DNA of 64,000 nt from NCBI GenBank assembly GCA_029573725.1, contig JAKQDQ010000181.1:248001-312000 (forward strand), given 5' to 3'. The DNA comes from Verrucomicrobiota bacterium. Its GTDB lineage: Bacteria > Verrucomicrobiota > Verrucomicrobiia > Limisphaerales > JADLHS01. Within the stretch, counting starts at the first letter, position 1, and each line of letters opens with the position of its first letter. Positions 26,369 through 34,115 of the stretch are shown in pieces. The notes under the pieces were generated by a model. The model did no database searches. It saw only the letters and a list, made by a program, of their open reading frames with translations, and was not told the origin of the DNA. The position numbers and the translations under genes were made by a program.

Positions 26369-27788
26369 GGGGGGATTTGCGCACTTCGATGATCAAGTTG
26401 ACTTCCGTGTCGTCCCGATAAATCCGACAGTCCTCCGCCAGTGCCTCCGCCGGCACCAACTCGCGTCCCTGCGCGGTGTCGCGGTAAATCAGGTGCCAGT
26501 CCAGCAGAAACTCCAGCATGTGCCGGAACGGCTTGCAATCCACCACGTTGGTCGCCACCAGCAAGCCGCCCGGGGCGAGCCAATCGTAAAAGATGCGCAT
26601 CAACTGTTGGCAGGTCTTGTCGGTCAAGTAATCGAACAACCCCGCGCAATAGATGTAGTCATACGGCGCGGCCCCGGCCGGAAGTTTGGTCCGGCTGCTG
26701 TCCTTGAACACCTGTTGCACGGATTTCTTGCTGATGTGAATTCGGGCTTGTCGCGCGTGGCTTTGGCGGGCGGCCTCCAGCAGCCGGCCGGTGCGGGTCA
26801 CGGTTTCGTCGTTGAAATCCCACAGGGTGAAATCCGTGTGGTCGGACAAGGAGCTTTCCATCAGGAACTGTTCAATCTCCCGGGCGGGGCCGCAGCCCAG
26901 GTTGAGCACCCGGATGGGCCGCCGGCGGCGCTCCCCCCGCAGGGCTTCATCGCGCAGTCGTGCGGTGAGGTATTGGATACGGTTGCGGTGCGCGCGCGCC
27001 GGCCATTGCTGCAAAAACCAGTTGTTGAGCACTCGGGCGTAAAAGGATTTTCCTTCCAGCGGCTCGCGCAGAATCATGTTGACCATTTCGTAATCCCCGG
27101 CATAACCCAGCGGTTTGTGATAGGTCCGGTGCGCAAACGGAGAGCACATCACCAGGGTGTGCAACTGATGTCGGACGAAGCTCGCGTACATCGGACGCTG
27201 GGCGGGATCAATGCCTCCGCCCATGGCTTCAAACTGCTCGTGAAGCGCATTGAAGCCGGGAATCATTTCCCGGCTGATGTCGCCGAGCAACTCCCGCACC
27301 CGGGCGGGCGACGCTGCCGGAGTTTGCAGCTGCAGCCCCAGTTCCAGCCGATCCATCCAGCGGGCAAAGTCGCGGAGAAACATGTGCATGTCGGTCACTA
27401 CGATCTTGAACTCGGGCATTATCCGATACGTTTTCTGCCATTCGCTCAAAAACGCACCAAACGCGAGGTGCGGAGATGCCGGCCGGCCGTCCAGGGCCAG
27501 GGCCTCCCTGACAAATCCGGCCTCCTCCAGCTCCACGTCGCTGGTCAGGGTCATCCCGGAGTCCACCACTCCGGTAATGGTGCCCCGGCCGATGTAGAGG
27601 ACGGAATCCTCGGTGGCGATTTTCAGTTCCGGCAGGAGCTGGGAAACATGCAGGACCAGGGACGGATCGTAGAACTCGAGGACGGCGCGAAAGCGGGTCA
27701 GCCGGGTGGCGGCAGCCTTGAACTCGGTGCCTTCCGACGTTTTCCCCACGACCACATACGCCGCGATTTGATTCGCTTCTGTTGACAT
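26361..27788 (-). CDS. SAM-dependent methyltransferase, PhcB-like (3-hydroxy fatty acid methyl ester synthase family)
   Basis: About 475 residues from the ATG at 27788; upstream in-frame sequence is not protein-like. The N-terminal part (about 20-110: FKAAATRLTRFRAVLEFYDP, then LPELKIATEDSVLYIGRGTI) resembles a PilZ-type barrel. A helical middle (to about 270) has a HxPLGYAGDYEMVNMI stretch. The C-terminal class I methyltransferase fold shows VLNLGCGPAREIEQF (motif I), DFTLWDFND and YDYIYCAGLFDYL. This whole layout is that of proteins related to PhcB, which makes methyl 3-hydroxy fatty acid ester signals in Ralstonia. It is first in an operon with a membrane kinase and a receiver protein, and divergent from a FadL channel. 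The substrate is inferred, not shown. Confidence 0.82.
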   Translation of the reverse strand: MSTEANQIAAYVVVGKTSEGTEFKAAATRLTRFRAVLEFYDPSLVLHVSQLLPELKIATEDSVLYIGRGTITGVVDSGMTLTSDVELEEAGFVREALALDGRPASPHLAFGAFLSEWQKTYRIMPEFKIVVTDMHMFLRDFARWMDRLELGLQLQTPAASPARVRELLGDISREMIPGFNALHEQFEAMGGGIDPAQRPMYASFVRHQLHTLVMCSPFAHRTYHKPLGYAGDYEMVNMILREPLEGKSFYARVLNNWFLQQWPARAHRNRIQYLTARLRDEALRGERRRRPIRVLNLGCGPAREIEQFLMESSLSDHTDFTLWDFNDETVTRTGRLLEAARQSHARQARIHISKKSVQQVFKDSSRTKLPAGAAPYDYIYCAGLFDYLTDKTCQQLMRIFYDWLAPGGLLVATNVVDCKPFRHMLEFLLDWHLIYRDTAQGRELVPAEALAEDCRIYRDDTEVNLIIEVRKSPHD

Positions 27789-28107
27789 GACCTTGAAATA
27801 AACCGGCCGACCTGGACGGGCCCCGCGCTCCTCCGGGCGGATGATTAGCTCACCGAAAGTGACCGGTTCACGAGGAGATATCAAGTCTCGCGCCAATGTT
27901 TGCGCAAATCGTTGCCGGACCTGTCCGCGGCGCGTTGGTCTGCCCGGCCGCGCGGCCCCCACTGGCATTCGGCCTGCTTTTCTGCTGCCGTCGTTCCAGT
28001 TGCTCTTGTAAATACATGGAGTTGCCCGAGGTGCCGGCTGCAGCGCGCCCTCGCGCCGTTGGCGGCGGCCGGCGGGCATTAATGCGTGGCACGGACGTTT
28101 GTAATAT
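27789..28107. other. Divergent intergenic region between the Phc-like operon and fadL-like gene
   Basis: 319 bases hold the control regions of both transcripts. No strong sigma-70 promoter stands out in either direction. A TGGCACG-type sequence at 28087-28093 looks like half of a sigma-54 site but lacks the -12 GC. The last bases before the fadL-like ATG are AT-rich (GTAATAT). No gene or RNA was recognised. Confidence 0.4.
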
Positions 28108-29448
28108 ATGCAAAAAATCTTTAACCGGAGTTGCCCGCGGCTTGAGGGGTGGTTCCGATGGCGTGGATCCGCATTGCTGGCGGGGTTGCTGTGGGCCTTG
28201 TTCCTGGCGGCGCCGGTCTATTCTGAGGGGTTCCGCAATCCCCCGGCGGGCGCCTTCAATTTGGGACGCGCCGGCGGGCGCATTGCCCATGTTCAAGACG
28301 CGACTGCCGTAACTCACAACCCGGCCAATCTCGTTGCCGTAACCAATTATCAAGCCCAGGCGGTTCTGGGTTTGGTTTATATGAAAGTAGAGCACTCCTC
28401 AGCGATTCCCGGACAATCAGCGCAAACAGAAAATCCGTGGAAGGTACTGCCTGCAGCCTACTTCACCACGCCGTTGTGGGATGACCGGTGCGTTTTCGGT
28501 TTGGGCCTCACCAGTCCTTACGGATTGAGCGTCGATTGGGATGAAACCGGTTCGAGCACATTCGCGACCCCGACGGGGAGCCTGCGTTACTCCTCGCCGC
28601 ATTACGCCGAGCTGCTCACGCTCAACCTCAATCCCACCGTGGGCCTCAAGCTGACTGAAACCGTCTCGGCGGGGATCGGTCTGGACTTGATGTGGTCGCG
28701 CCTGCAACTGAAACAGTTTTATCCGTGGGCAATTTTCCCCGGCAGCAGCGGAACGGAACCCGACGGCCTGCTTCGGGGCGAAGGGGACGGGTATGGACAC
28801 GGTGGGAATCTGGGCCTCACTTGGAAGATCGCCTCCCGCCATACCATCGCGGTGACTTACCGCTCACAAATGGATGTGAATTTTGATGGTGCCGCGGACG
28901 TGAGCAACATTACGCCCACTGCCGCGGCCCTGGGGGTCACCGGGCGCAGCGGGTTCGCTTCGCGGCTGGCGTTTCCGAACATCGTGGCGGTGGGCTATGG
29001 ATTGCAGGTGACCGATCGGCTGCGTCTGGAAACGGATGTCGAATGGCTGCAGTTTTCGCGGTTCAAACGGCTGCCCATCAATCTTGGGAACAACAACCTC
29101 CTCCTGCCCCCGACGAGCCAAAGCGTGCCGCAAAACTGGCGCGACACCTTTACCATCGGCATCGCCGGCGATTACCGGCTTTCCGAGAATTGGACCGTGC
29201 GTGGTGGTTACCAATACTATCAGAGCCCGGTGCCCGATTCGACGTTTTCAACCACCATTCCCGACGCCAACCAAAACGTGCTGACGGTGGGGTTGGCGTA
29301 TCGTTCGGGGGGGCACACGGTGGAACTGGGCTATGGAGTTGATTTTTACGACCGCCGCAATCTGGCGGGCAATCAAAATCCCGCTTTTGATGGCATCTAT
29401 GACATTACCGTGCATCTCTTTTCGTTGAGTTATCAGTGGGCGTTTTAA
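28108..29448 (+). CDS. FadL/OmpP1-family outer-membrane fatty-acid transporter
   Basis: 446 residues. A signal peptide (GSALLAGLLWALFLAAPVYSEG) is followed by the FadL N-terminal hatch signature: GFRNPPAGAFNLGRAGGRIAH and DATAVTHNPANL, where the NPA turn is the family hallmark. The rest is a 14-strand-type barrel (GLGLTSPYGLSVDW is the conserved strand after the hatch) ending in HLFSLSYQWAF with terminal Phe. FadL proteins pass long-chain fatty acids and similar hydrophobic compounds across the outer membrane. It is divergent from the Phc-like operon, so it may carry the acyl signal, but it could equally serve general lipid or hydrocarbon uptake. Confidence 0.9.
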   Translation: MQKIFNRSCPRLEGWFRWRGSALLAGLLWALFLAAPVYSEGFRNPPAGAFNLGRAGGRIAHVQDATAVTHNPANLVAVTNYQAQAVLGLVYMKVEHSSAIPGQSAQTENPWKVLPAAYFTTPLWDDRCVFGLGLTSPYGLSVDWDETGSSTFATPTGSLRYSSPHYAELLTLNLNPTVGLKLTETVSAGIGLDLMWSRLQLKQFYPWAIFPGSSGTEPDGLLRGEGDGYGHGGNLGLTWKIASRHTIAVTYRSQMDVNFDGAADVSNITPTAAALGVTGRSGFASRLAFPNIVAVGYGLQVTDRLRLETDVEWLQFSRFKRLPINLGNNNLLLPPTSQSVPQNWRDTFTIGIAGDYRLSENWTVRGGYQYYQSPVPDSTFSTTIPDANQNVLTVGLAYRSGGHTVELGYGVDFYDRRNLAGNQNPAFDGIYDITVHLFSLSYQWAF

Positions 29449-29548
29449 TGCTTGAGGCCTGCGGATTCAACTTGAGAAACCGGCCGGAGTTGTCGCAAGC
29501 TGGATTTGCGGCCATCCGGCGGCAATCGCCCAGCGCGAAGTCGGATCT

Positions 29549-30667
29549 ATGCCGCTGCCAGACGCAACCATGGCCGCCAGGCGCCAAATTTCGACCGCCG
29601 AGCCAGACGGGGAATTCAACCTCGCCACGGCGCTGCGAGCGTGCCTGTCATGCTGTCACTTCGTCATTGGCAGGGATGGCGCGGTGCTGGCCTGCACCCC
29701 GGACGATGGTGACTTCCTCAGCCGGCAGATCGCCCCAGGAACGCGGCTCGCCTCGGTATCGATGGCCCTGGAGGAGCTGGCCGGCCGCGCCCAAACCACC
29801 GGGGAGACCCAGGTTGTTCCGGTCCTGGTGCTGCACGGTGCGGACGGCGCGCCCCGGCAGGTTCGCGCCACCGCGGTGCCGCTCGTGTGCGGCGGCGAAT
29901 CCCTCGTCATCCTCAACCTGGCGGACACCACACGTTTTGTGCTTTGTCAGAAGCGTCTGGCGCAGCTCGACCGCCTCGCGACGTCCGGCACCCTCGCGGC
30001 GAGCATGGCCCACGAAATCAAGAACGCCCTGGTCGCGGTCAAAACCTTCGTGGATCTGCTGATCGAGAAAAACAAGGACGACGAGCTGGCGGAATTGGTC
30101 CAACGCGAACTGGCGCGGGTCAACACCCTCGTGCGGCAACTGCTCCGGAACGGCGCATCCCCGCAGCCGGAGTATGTGCCGGTGCGGCTGCACGATGTGC
30201 TGGAGCATTCCCTGCTCATGATCCGCGCGCAGTTGAGCGACAAATTGATTTGCGTGAACCGCACTTTTGCCGCCGCGCCCGACGTCGTGCAGGGCGATCC
30301 GCAGCAATTGGAGCAGGTCTTTGTCAATTTGCTGTTGAACGCGGTGGAAGCCACCGGGCCCCAGGGTTCCCTGACCGTGCAGACGGAATGTTTCACGCCC
30401 CCCTCCGCCGCCGTGGGCGACCCGGCCCGGGCCGGCCAGCCGCATGTGCGCGTCAGCGTGGCGGACACCGGCACCGGGATGGCGCCGGAAGCGCTCGCGC
30501 GAATGTTCGAGCCGTTCTTCACGACCAAGAGTCACGGCACCGGCCTGGGCCTGCTCATTTCACAGCGCATCGTCCAGCAACATCACGGGGCGATCCAGGT
30601 GGAGAGCCAGCCCAACAAGGGCACCACCTTCCGGGTGCTGCTGCCCGCCCGTCCCGAGACCGCCTGA
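29549..30667 (+). CDS. Soluble PAS-type sensor histidine kinase (NtrB-like)
   Basis: 372 residues, no membrane segment. A PAS-like input domain (about 25-140: FVIGRDGAVLACTPDDG, LVILNLADTTRF) leads to the kinase: H-box ASMAHEIKNALVAVKTF, N-box QVFVNLLLNAVEAT, G1 DTGTGM, F-box EPFFTTKSHGTGLGLLIS. All motifs are intact. The H-box region is close to that of the degenerate kinase at 23678 (KTF-x-D/E-L), suggesting they are related copies. The ATG at 29549 was used; 29570 is possible. It is 100 bases after the FadL-like gene and 6 bases before a phosphoesterase gene. No receiver gene is next to it, so it may feed the receiver protein across the divergent region. Confidence 0.85.
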   Translation: MPLPDATMAARRQISTAEPDGEFNLATALRACLSCCHFVIGRDGAVLACTPDDGDFLSRQIAPGTRLASVSMALEELAGRAQTTGETQVVPVLVLHGADGAPRQVRATAVPLVCGGESLVILNLADTTRFVLCQKRLAQLDRLATSGTLAASMAHEIKNALVAVKTFVDLLIEKNKDDELAELVQRELARVNTLVRQLLRNGASPQPEYVPVRLHDVLEHSLLMIRAQLSDKLICVNRTFAAAPDVVQGDPQQLEQVFVNLLLNAVEATGPQGSLTVQTECFTPPSAAVGDPARAGQPHVRVSVADTGTGMAPEALARMFEPFFTTKSHGTGLGLLISQRIVQQHHGAIQVESQPNKGTTFRVLLPARPETA

Positions 30668-30673
30668 CCGGTC

Positions 30674-31648
30674 ATGACCCGGCACCGCCTCGCGTTGCTT
30701 AGTGATGTTCACTATGCCGGGGCGCGGGAACGGGCCCGGGGGGAGGATTTCGAGTATCGCGACCTGGAGAATGTCGCGCTGCGTCTGCTCCTCCAACGGT
30801 ACCGTCGGCATGTCTGGTTGCATCACCCGCTGCAACAGAACGGACAGCTGGAGCGGTTTCTGACGGAAGTGCCCGCGGTGGATTTCGCCATCGCCAATGG
30901 GGATTACTCCTGTGACACCGGCGCGACCGGTTTGAGCGACGATGCCGCGCTGGAAAGTGCGGCGGAATGTCTTGGCAAGTTGCGCCAAAAGTTCCATGAC
31001 CGCCTGCGCCTCAACTATGGTGACCATGAACTGGGAAAGTTGCGCTTGCTGGGCGCGGGAGGAGGCATGCGCTTGCGAAGTTGGGAACGGGCGCAGCAGG
31101 ATTTGCAGATGCCGCCGCTGTGGCGGTTTGAACTGGGGCGTTATGTCCTGTTCAATTGTGTTTCGTCGTTGATTGCCCTGCCGGTGTTTCAAGCGGACAC
31201 CCTGCCGGAAGAACGTGCGGAGTGGGCGCGGCTGCGGGCGGCGCACCTGGCCGGCGTGCGCGCCGCGTTTGCCGGGCTGCAGCCGGGGCAGCGGGTGCTG
31301 TTTTTCTGCCACGATCCAACGGCGCTGCCGTTTCTCTGGCGGGAGGCGGTCATTCGCGAGAAACTGCCGCACGTGGAACGCACCATCATTGGGCATTTGC
31401 ACTCAAACTTCTACCTGCGGCTCAGTCGTCTGTTGTCCGGCTTGCCGGCCCTCAACGGTCTCGGCCATTCCGTCCGGCGTTACAGCCGGGCCTTGCGCGA
31501 GGCGCGGTTGTGGCGGCCGTTTCGCGTGTTGCTGTGTCCGTCGCTTGCCGGGATTGAGCTGCTGAAGGACGGCGGTTACTTCACGGTCGAGCTGGCGACC
31601 GCCGCGACCGCGCCCGCCCGGTTCCAATTCCATCCCCTGCGCCGTTAG
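30674..31648 (+). CDS. Calcineurin-like metallophosphoesterase
   Basis: 324 residues, cytoplasmic (no signal). Metal motifs in order: LLSDVHY (8-14), NGDYS (near 75), GDHE in place of the usual GNHD/E (near 114), FFCHDPT (near 212) and GHLHSN (near 242). The GDHE variant keeps the His and acidic residue but lacks the Asn that normally bridges the metals, so activity or metal use may differ. The start ATG follows the histidine kinase stop by 3 bases, so the two are translationally linked. The substrate is unknown; its place after a kinase could mean a signalling role or chance. Confidence 0.8.
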   Translation: MTRHRLALLSDVHYAGARERARGEDFEYRDLENVALRLLLQRYRRHVWLHHPLQQNGQLERFLTEVPAVDFAIANGDYSCDTGATGLSDDAALESAAECLGKLRQKFHDRLRLNYGDHELGKLRLLGAGGGMRLRSWERAQQDLQMPPLWRFELGRYVLFNCVSSLIALPVFQADTLPEERAEWARLRAAHLAGVRAAFAGLQPGQRVLFFCHDPTALPFLWREAVIREKLPHVERTIIGHLHSNFYLRLSRLLSGLPALNGLGHSVRRYSRALREARLWRPFRVLLCPSLAGIELLKDGGYFTVELATAATAPARFQFHPLRR

Positions 31649-31672
31649 GGATGCGGCGGATCGCGCCCATCC

Positions 31673-31701
31673 TTGCCACGGACGCGGTTCTGCGGCTTAA
31701 T
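31673..31701 (+). promoter_or_regulatory. Probable promoter of the topoisomerase A gene
   Basis: TTGCCA (31673-31678), 17 bases, CTTAAT (31696-31701). The -10 is identical to that of the tRNA-Tyr promoter. The predicted start near 31708 would leave only a few bases before the ATG at 31713, so either the mRNA is nearly leaderless or translation begins further in. Confidence 0.45.
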
Positions 31702-31712
31702 GTCCGCTGCGC

Positions 31713-33818
31713 ATGCGTTCAGGAAAACGGAAGCAGACATCGAATCAACCGGAATTGCCGATCGAGGGGCAGGCCCCCAGGAAAGCCAACCCCTCCACCA
31801 ACGGCCGCGGCGAGCAGCATATCGTCACCGAAGCGGTTGAAACGATGGCGCATCGTCCGTTCGATCCGAAACGAGTTGCCGCGGGGTTGCACACCCGGGT
31901 GAACCGTGGCTTTCTCGATTACGCCAGTTACGTCATCCGCGACCGCGCGATTCCGAATCTGGCCGACGGCTTGAAGCCGGTGCAGCGCCGCATTTTGTGG
32001 GCGATGCATCGCACGGACGACGGGCGCTTCACGAAGGTCGCCAACATTGTCGGCGACACGATGAAATTTCATCCGCACGGCGATGCGTCCATCGGCGACG
32101 CGCTCGTGGTGCTGGCCAACAAGCGTTACCTCATCGAAGGACAGGGCAACTTTGGCAACATCTACACCGGCGACCCCGCCGCCGCGCCGCGGTACATCGA
32201 GGCCCGGCTCACCGAACTCGCGCGCACCGAACTGTTCAACGACGAGATCACCGAGTTCGTGCCCAGCTACGACGGGCGCAACAAGGAGCCGGTGACGTTT
32301 CCCTGCAAACTGCCGCTCACGCTGATGCTGGGGACGGAAGGCATCGCCGTCGGTTTGAGCGCGCGGATTTTGCCGCACAATTTCCCCGAGCTGCTCGAGG
32401 CGCAGATTGCGATTCTCAAGAAGCAGCCTTTCAAGTGTCTGCCGGATTTCCCGACCGGCGGTTTGATGGACGCGCGCGATTACCAGGACGGCAAGGGCAG
32501 CGTGAAGGTGCGCGCGCGGATCAAGTATCGAGACGACAACGCGGTTGTCATCACGGAACTGCCGCCGGGCACGACAACCGAATCGCTGACCGCGTCCATC
32601 GAAGCGGCCGTGGAGAAGGGCAAGTTGAAGGTGAAATCCATCAGCGATTTCACCAGTGAGAGCGTTGAGATCGAGATCAAATGTCCGTCGGGCGTGGACC
32701 AGGATCAGTTGATTGATGCCCTCTTCGCATTCACGGACTGCGAGGTGACGATTTCCAGCCGTATCGTCGTCATCAAGGACAATCGCCCGGTCGAGCTGAC
32801 CGTGAGCGAGGTGTTGCGCGAGAACACGGAGCAGCTCGTCGCGGTCCTGAAACGCGAATTGGAACTTCGCGAGCAGAAGCTGCAGGACGAACTGCATTAT
32901 CGGACGCTGGAACGCATCTTCATCGAGGAGCGCCTCTACAAGGCGATTGAGAAATGCAAGACCGCCGAGGCCGTGGCCGCGGCGGTTCACGACGGCTTCA
33001 AGCCGTTCCGGAAGGAACTGGTCCGTGAGCTGGTGGACGCGGATGTGGAGCGGCTGTTGCAGGTTCGCATCCGCCGGATTTCGCTCTTCGACATCAACCA
33101 GCATCGCGAGGAGATGGAGCGGACGAAAGCGGACCTCGCCGAGACGCGGAAGCATCTCAAGAACCTCACGAAGTACGTGATCGGGCATCTCGAAGCCTTG
33201 TTGGAGAAATACGGTCCGCAGTATCCGCGGCTTACCACCAAGGGCAGCCGGCACGAGGAGATTGACACCAAAGCCGCCGCGTTCAAGGCGTTCAAGGTGG
33301 CGTACGATCGCGAGAGCGGTTACGTGGGTTACAAGGTCAGCGGCGAGGAGTTCAAGCTGGAATGCACCAAGTTCGACAAGGTGTTGCTCGTGTTCAAGGA
33401 CGGCACCTACAAGGTCACCGAGCTGCCGGAGAAATTGTTCGTCGGACCGGAGTTGTTCTATTGCGGCCTGCCGGATCGCGAGACCGTGTTCACCTGCGCC
33501 TACACGGATCGCAAGGCGAGCTACCTGAAGCGCTTCAAGTTCGGCGGCACGATTCTCAACAAGGCGTATCTCTGCATCCCGGAGAAATCGCGCATCCTGT
33601 TTTTCGAGCCGGGAACTCCGAAGGTGCTCTACGTCCGCTACAAACCGGCGCCGCACCAGAAGATCAACCAGCAGACGTGCGATCCCTCGAAGATCGAAAT
33701 CAAATCGCCCAAGACCCGGGGCCGGCAGATTTCGATCAAGGACATCAGCAGCGTAACCGCCAAACCCACGCGCGGCTGGGACGAAAAGGCGACCACGACG
33801 GAGATTGTGTTTGCTTGA
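31713..33818 (+). CDS. parC: Type IIA DNA topoisomerase subunit A (topoisomerase IV ParC type)
   Basis: 701 residues. Breaks and rejoins double-stranded DNA, with subunit B supplying ATP hydrolysis, to unlink daughter chromosomes. After a poorly conserved N-terminal tail (1-50), the core starts at FLDYASYVIRDRAIPNLADG; LKPVQRRILWAM and KFHPHGDASIGDALV follow, with the catalytic Tyr161 in AAPRYIEARLT. The coiled-coil and C-gate region spans about 330-480. The C-terminal part (about 500-700) is shorter than a GyrA six-blade pinwheel, supporting the ParC-like class common in Bacteroidota. Position 125, the usual quinolone-contact Ser, is Ala. ParE is not adjacent here, since the upstream gene is a phosphoesterase. 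An alternative start is the Met at residue 45. Confidence 0.9.
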   Translation: MRSGKRKQTSNQPELPIEGQAPRKANPSTNGRGEQHIVTEAVETMAHRPFDPKRVAAGLHTRVNRGFLDYASYVIRDRAIPNLADGLKPVQRRILWAMHRTDDGRFTKVANIVGDTMKFHPHGDASIGDALVVLANKRYLIEGQGNFGNIYTGDPAAAPRYIEARLTELARTELFNDEITEFVPSYDGRNKEPVTFPCKLPLTLMLGTEGIAVGLSARILPHNFPELLEAQIAILKKQPFKCLPDFPTGGLMDARDYQDGKGSVKVRARIKYRDDNAVVITELPPGTTTESLTASIEAAVEKGKLKVKSISDFTSESVEIEIKCPSGVDQDQLIDALFAFTDCEVTISSRIVVIKDNRPVELTVSEVLRENTEQLVAVLKRELELREQKLQDELHYRTLERIFIEERLYKAIEKCKTAEAVAAAVHDGFKPFRKELVRELVDADVERLLQVRIRRISLFDINQHREEMERTKADLAETRKHLKNLTKYVIGHLEALLEKYGPQYPRLTTKGSRHEEIDTKAAAFKAFKVAYDRESGYVGYKVSGEEFKLECTKFDKVLLVFKDGTYKVTELPEKLFVGPELFYCGLPDRETVFTCAYTDRKASYLKRFKFGGTILNKAYLCIPEKSRILFFEPGTPKVLYVRYKPAPHQKINQQTCDPSKIEIKSPKTRGRQISIKDISSVTAKPTRGWDEKATTTEIVFA

Positions 33819-34115
33819 GCGGTCGCGCGTCTCCGGGCGTTCGCAGCTTGAACCCGCAGGCGGCACGACAGGCGGGGTGATCACCCGGCCTCGCGGCGGC
33901 GGTGTGATGGCGACAGCATAAAACAATGTTCACGGACGGTCGCGGTGGATTAGGAGCGATGCATCCGTCGGCGGTCGGGTGGGAAAAAGCTCAGGAATAG
34001 AACTTGACGTTTTAAGGAGCGACTGTTGGAATACCCGCAGTTCCGAATGTGCATTGCGCGTATATCAATGCCAGTCACGTGTTTGGAGCGTAAACTCAAA
34101 CTACCCACACAATTC
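33819..34115. other. Intergenic region before the giant Ig-domain gene
   Basis: About 300 bases with no convincing gene. It holds the end of the parC transcript, without a clear terminator hairpin, and the probable promoter of the next gene at 34004-34032. A TTG-initiated frame runs into the next gene from 34026 but has no signal-peptide logic, so the gene is started at 34116. Confidence 0.4.
34004..34032 (+). promoter_or_regulatory. Probable promoter of the Ig-domain protein gene
   Basis: TTGACG (34004-34009), 17 bases, TGGAAT (34027-34032). Predicted start near 34039, leaving a leader of about 77 bases before the ATG at 34116. Confidence 0.35.

Noticed and set aside
28087..28103. Sigma-54-like site (TGGCACG with a downstream TTTGT) before the FadL-like gene
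   Set aside because: The -12 GC is absent at the required spacing and the predicted start would fall inside the coding sequence.
31719..33926. Very long open frame on the strand opposite parC, and similar ones opposite the giant secreted protein at 39443-43468
   Set aside because: They mirror strong conserved genes, are rich in His, Arg and Gly as expected for antisense of GC-rich codons, and show no domain.
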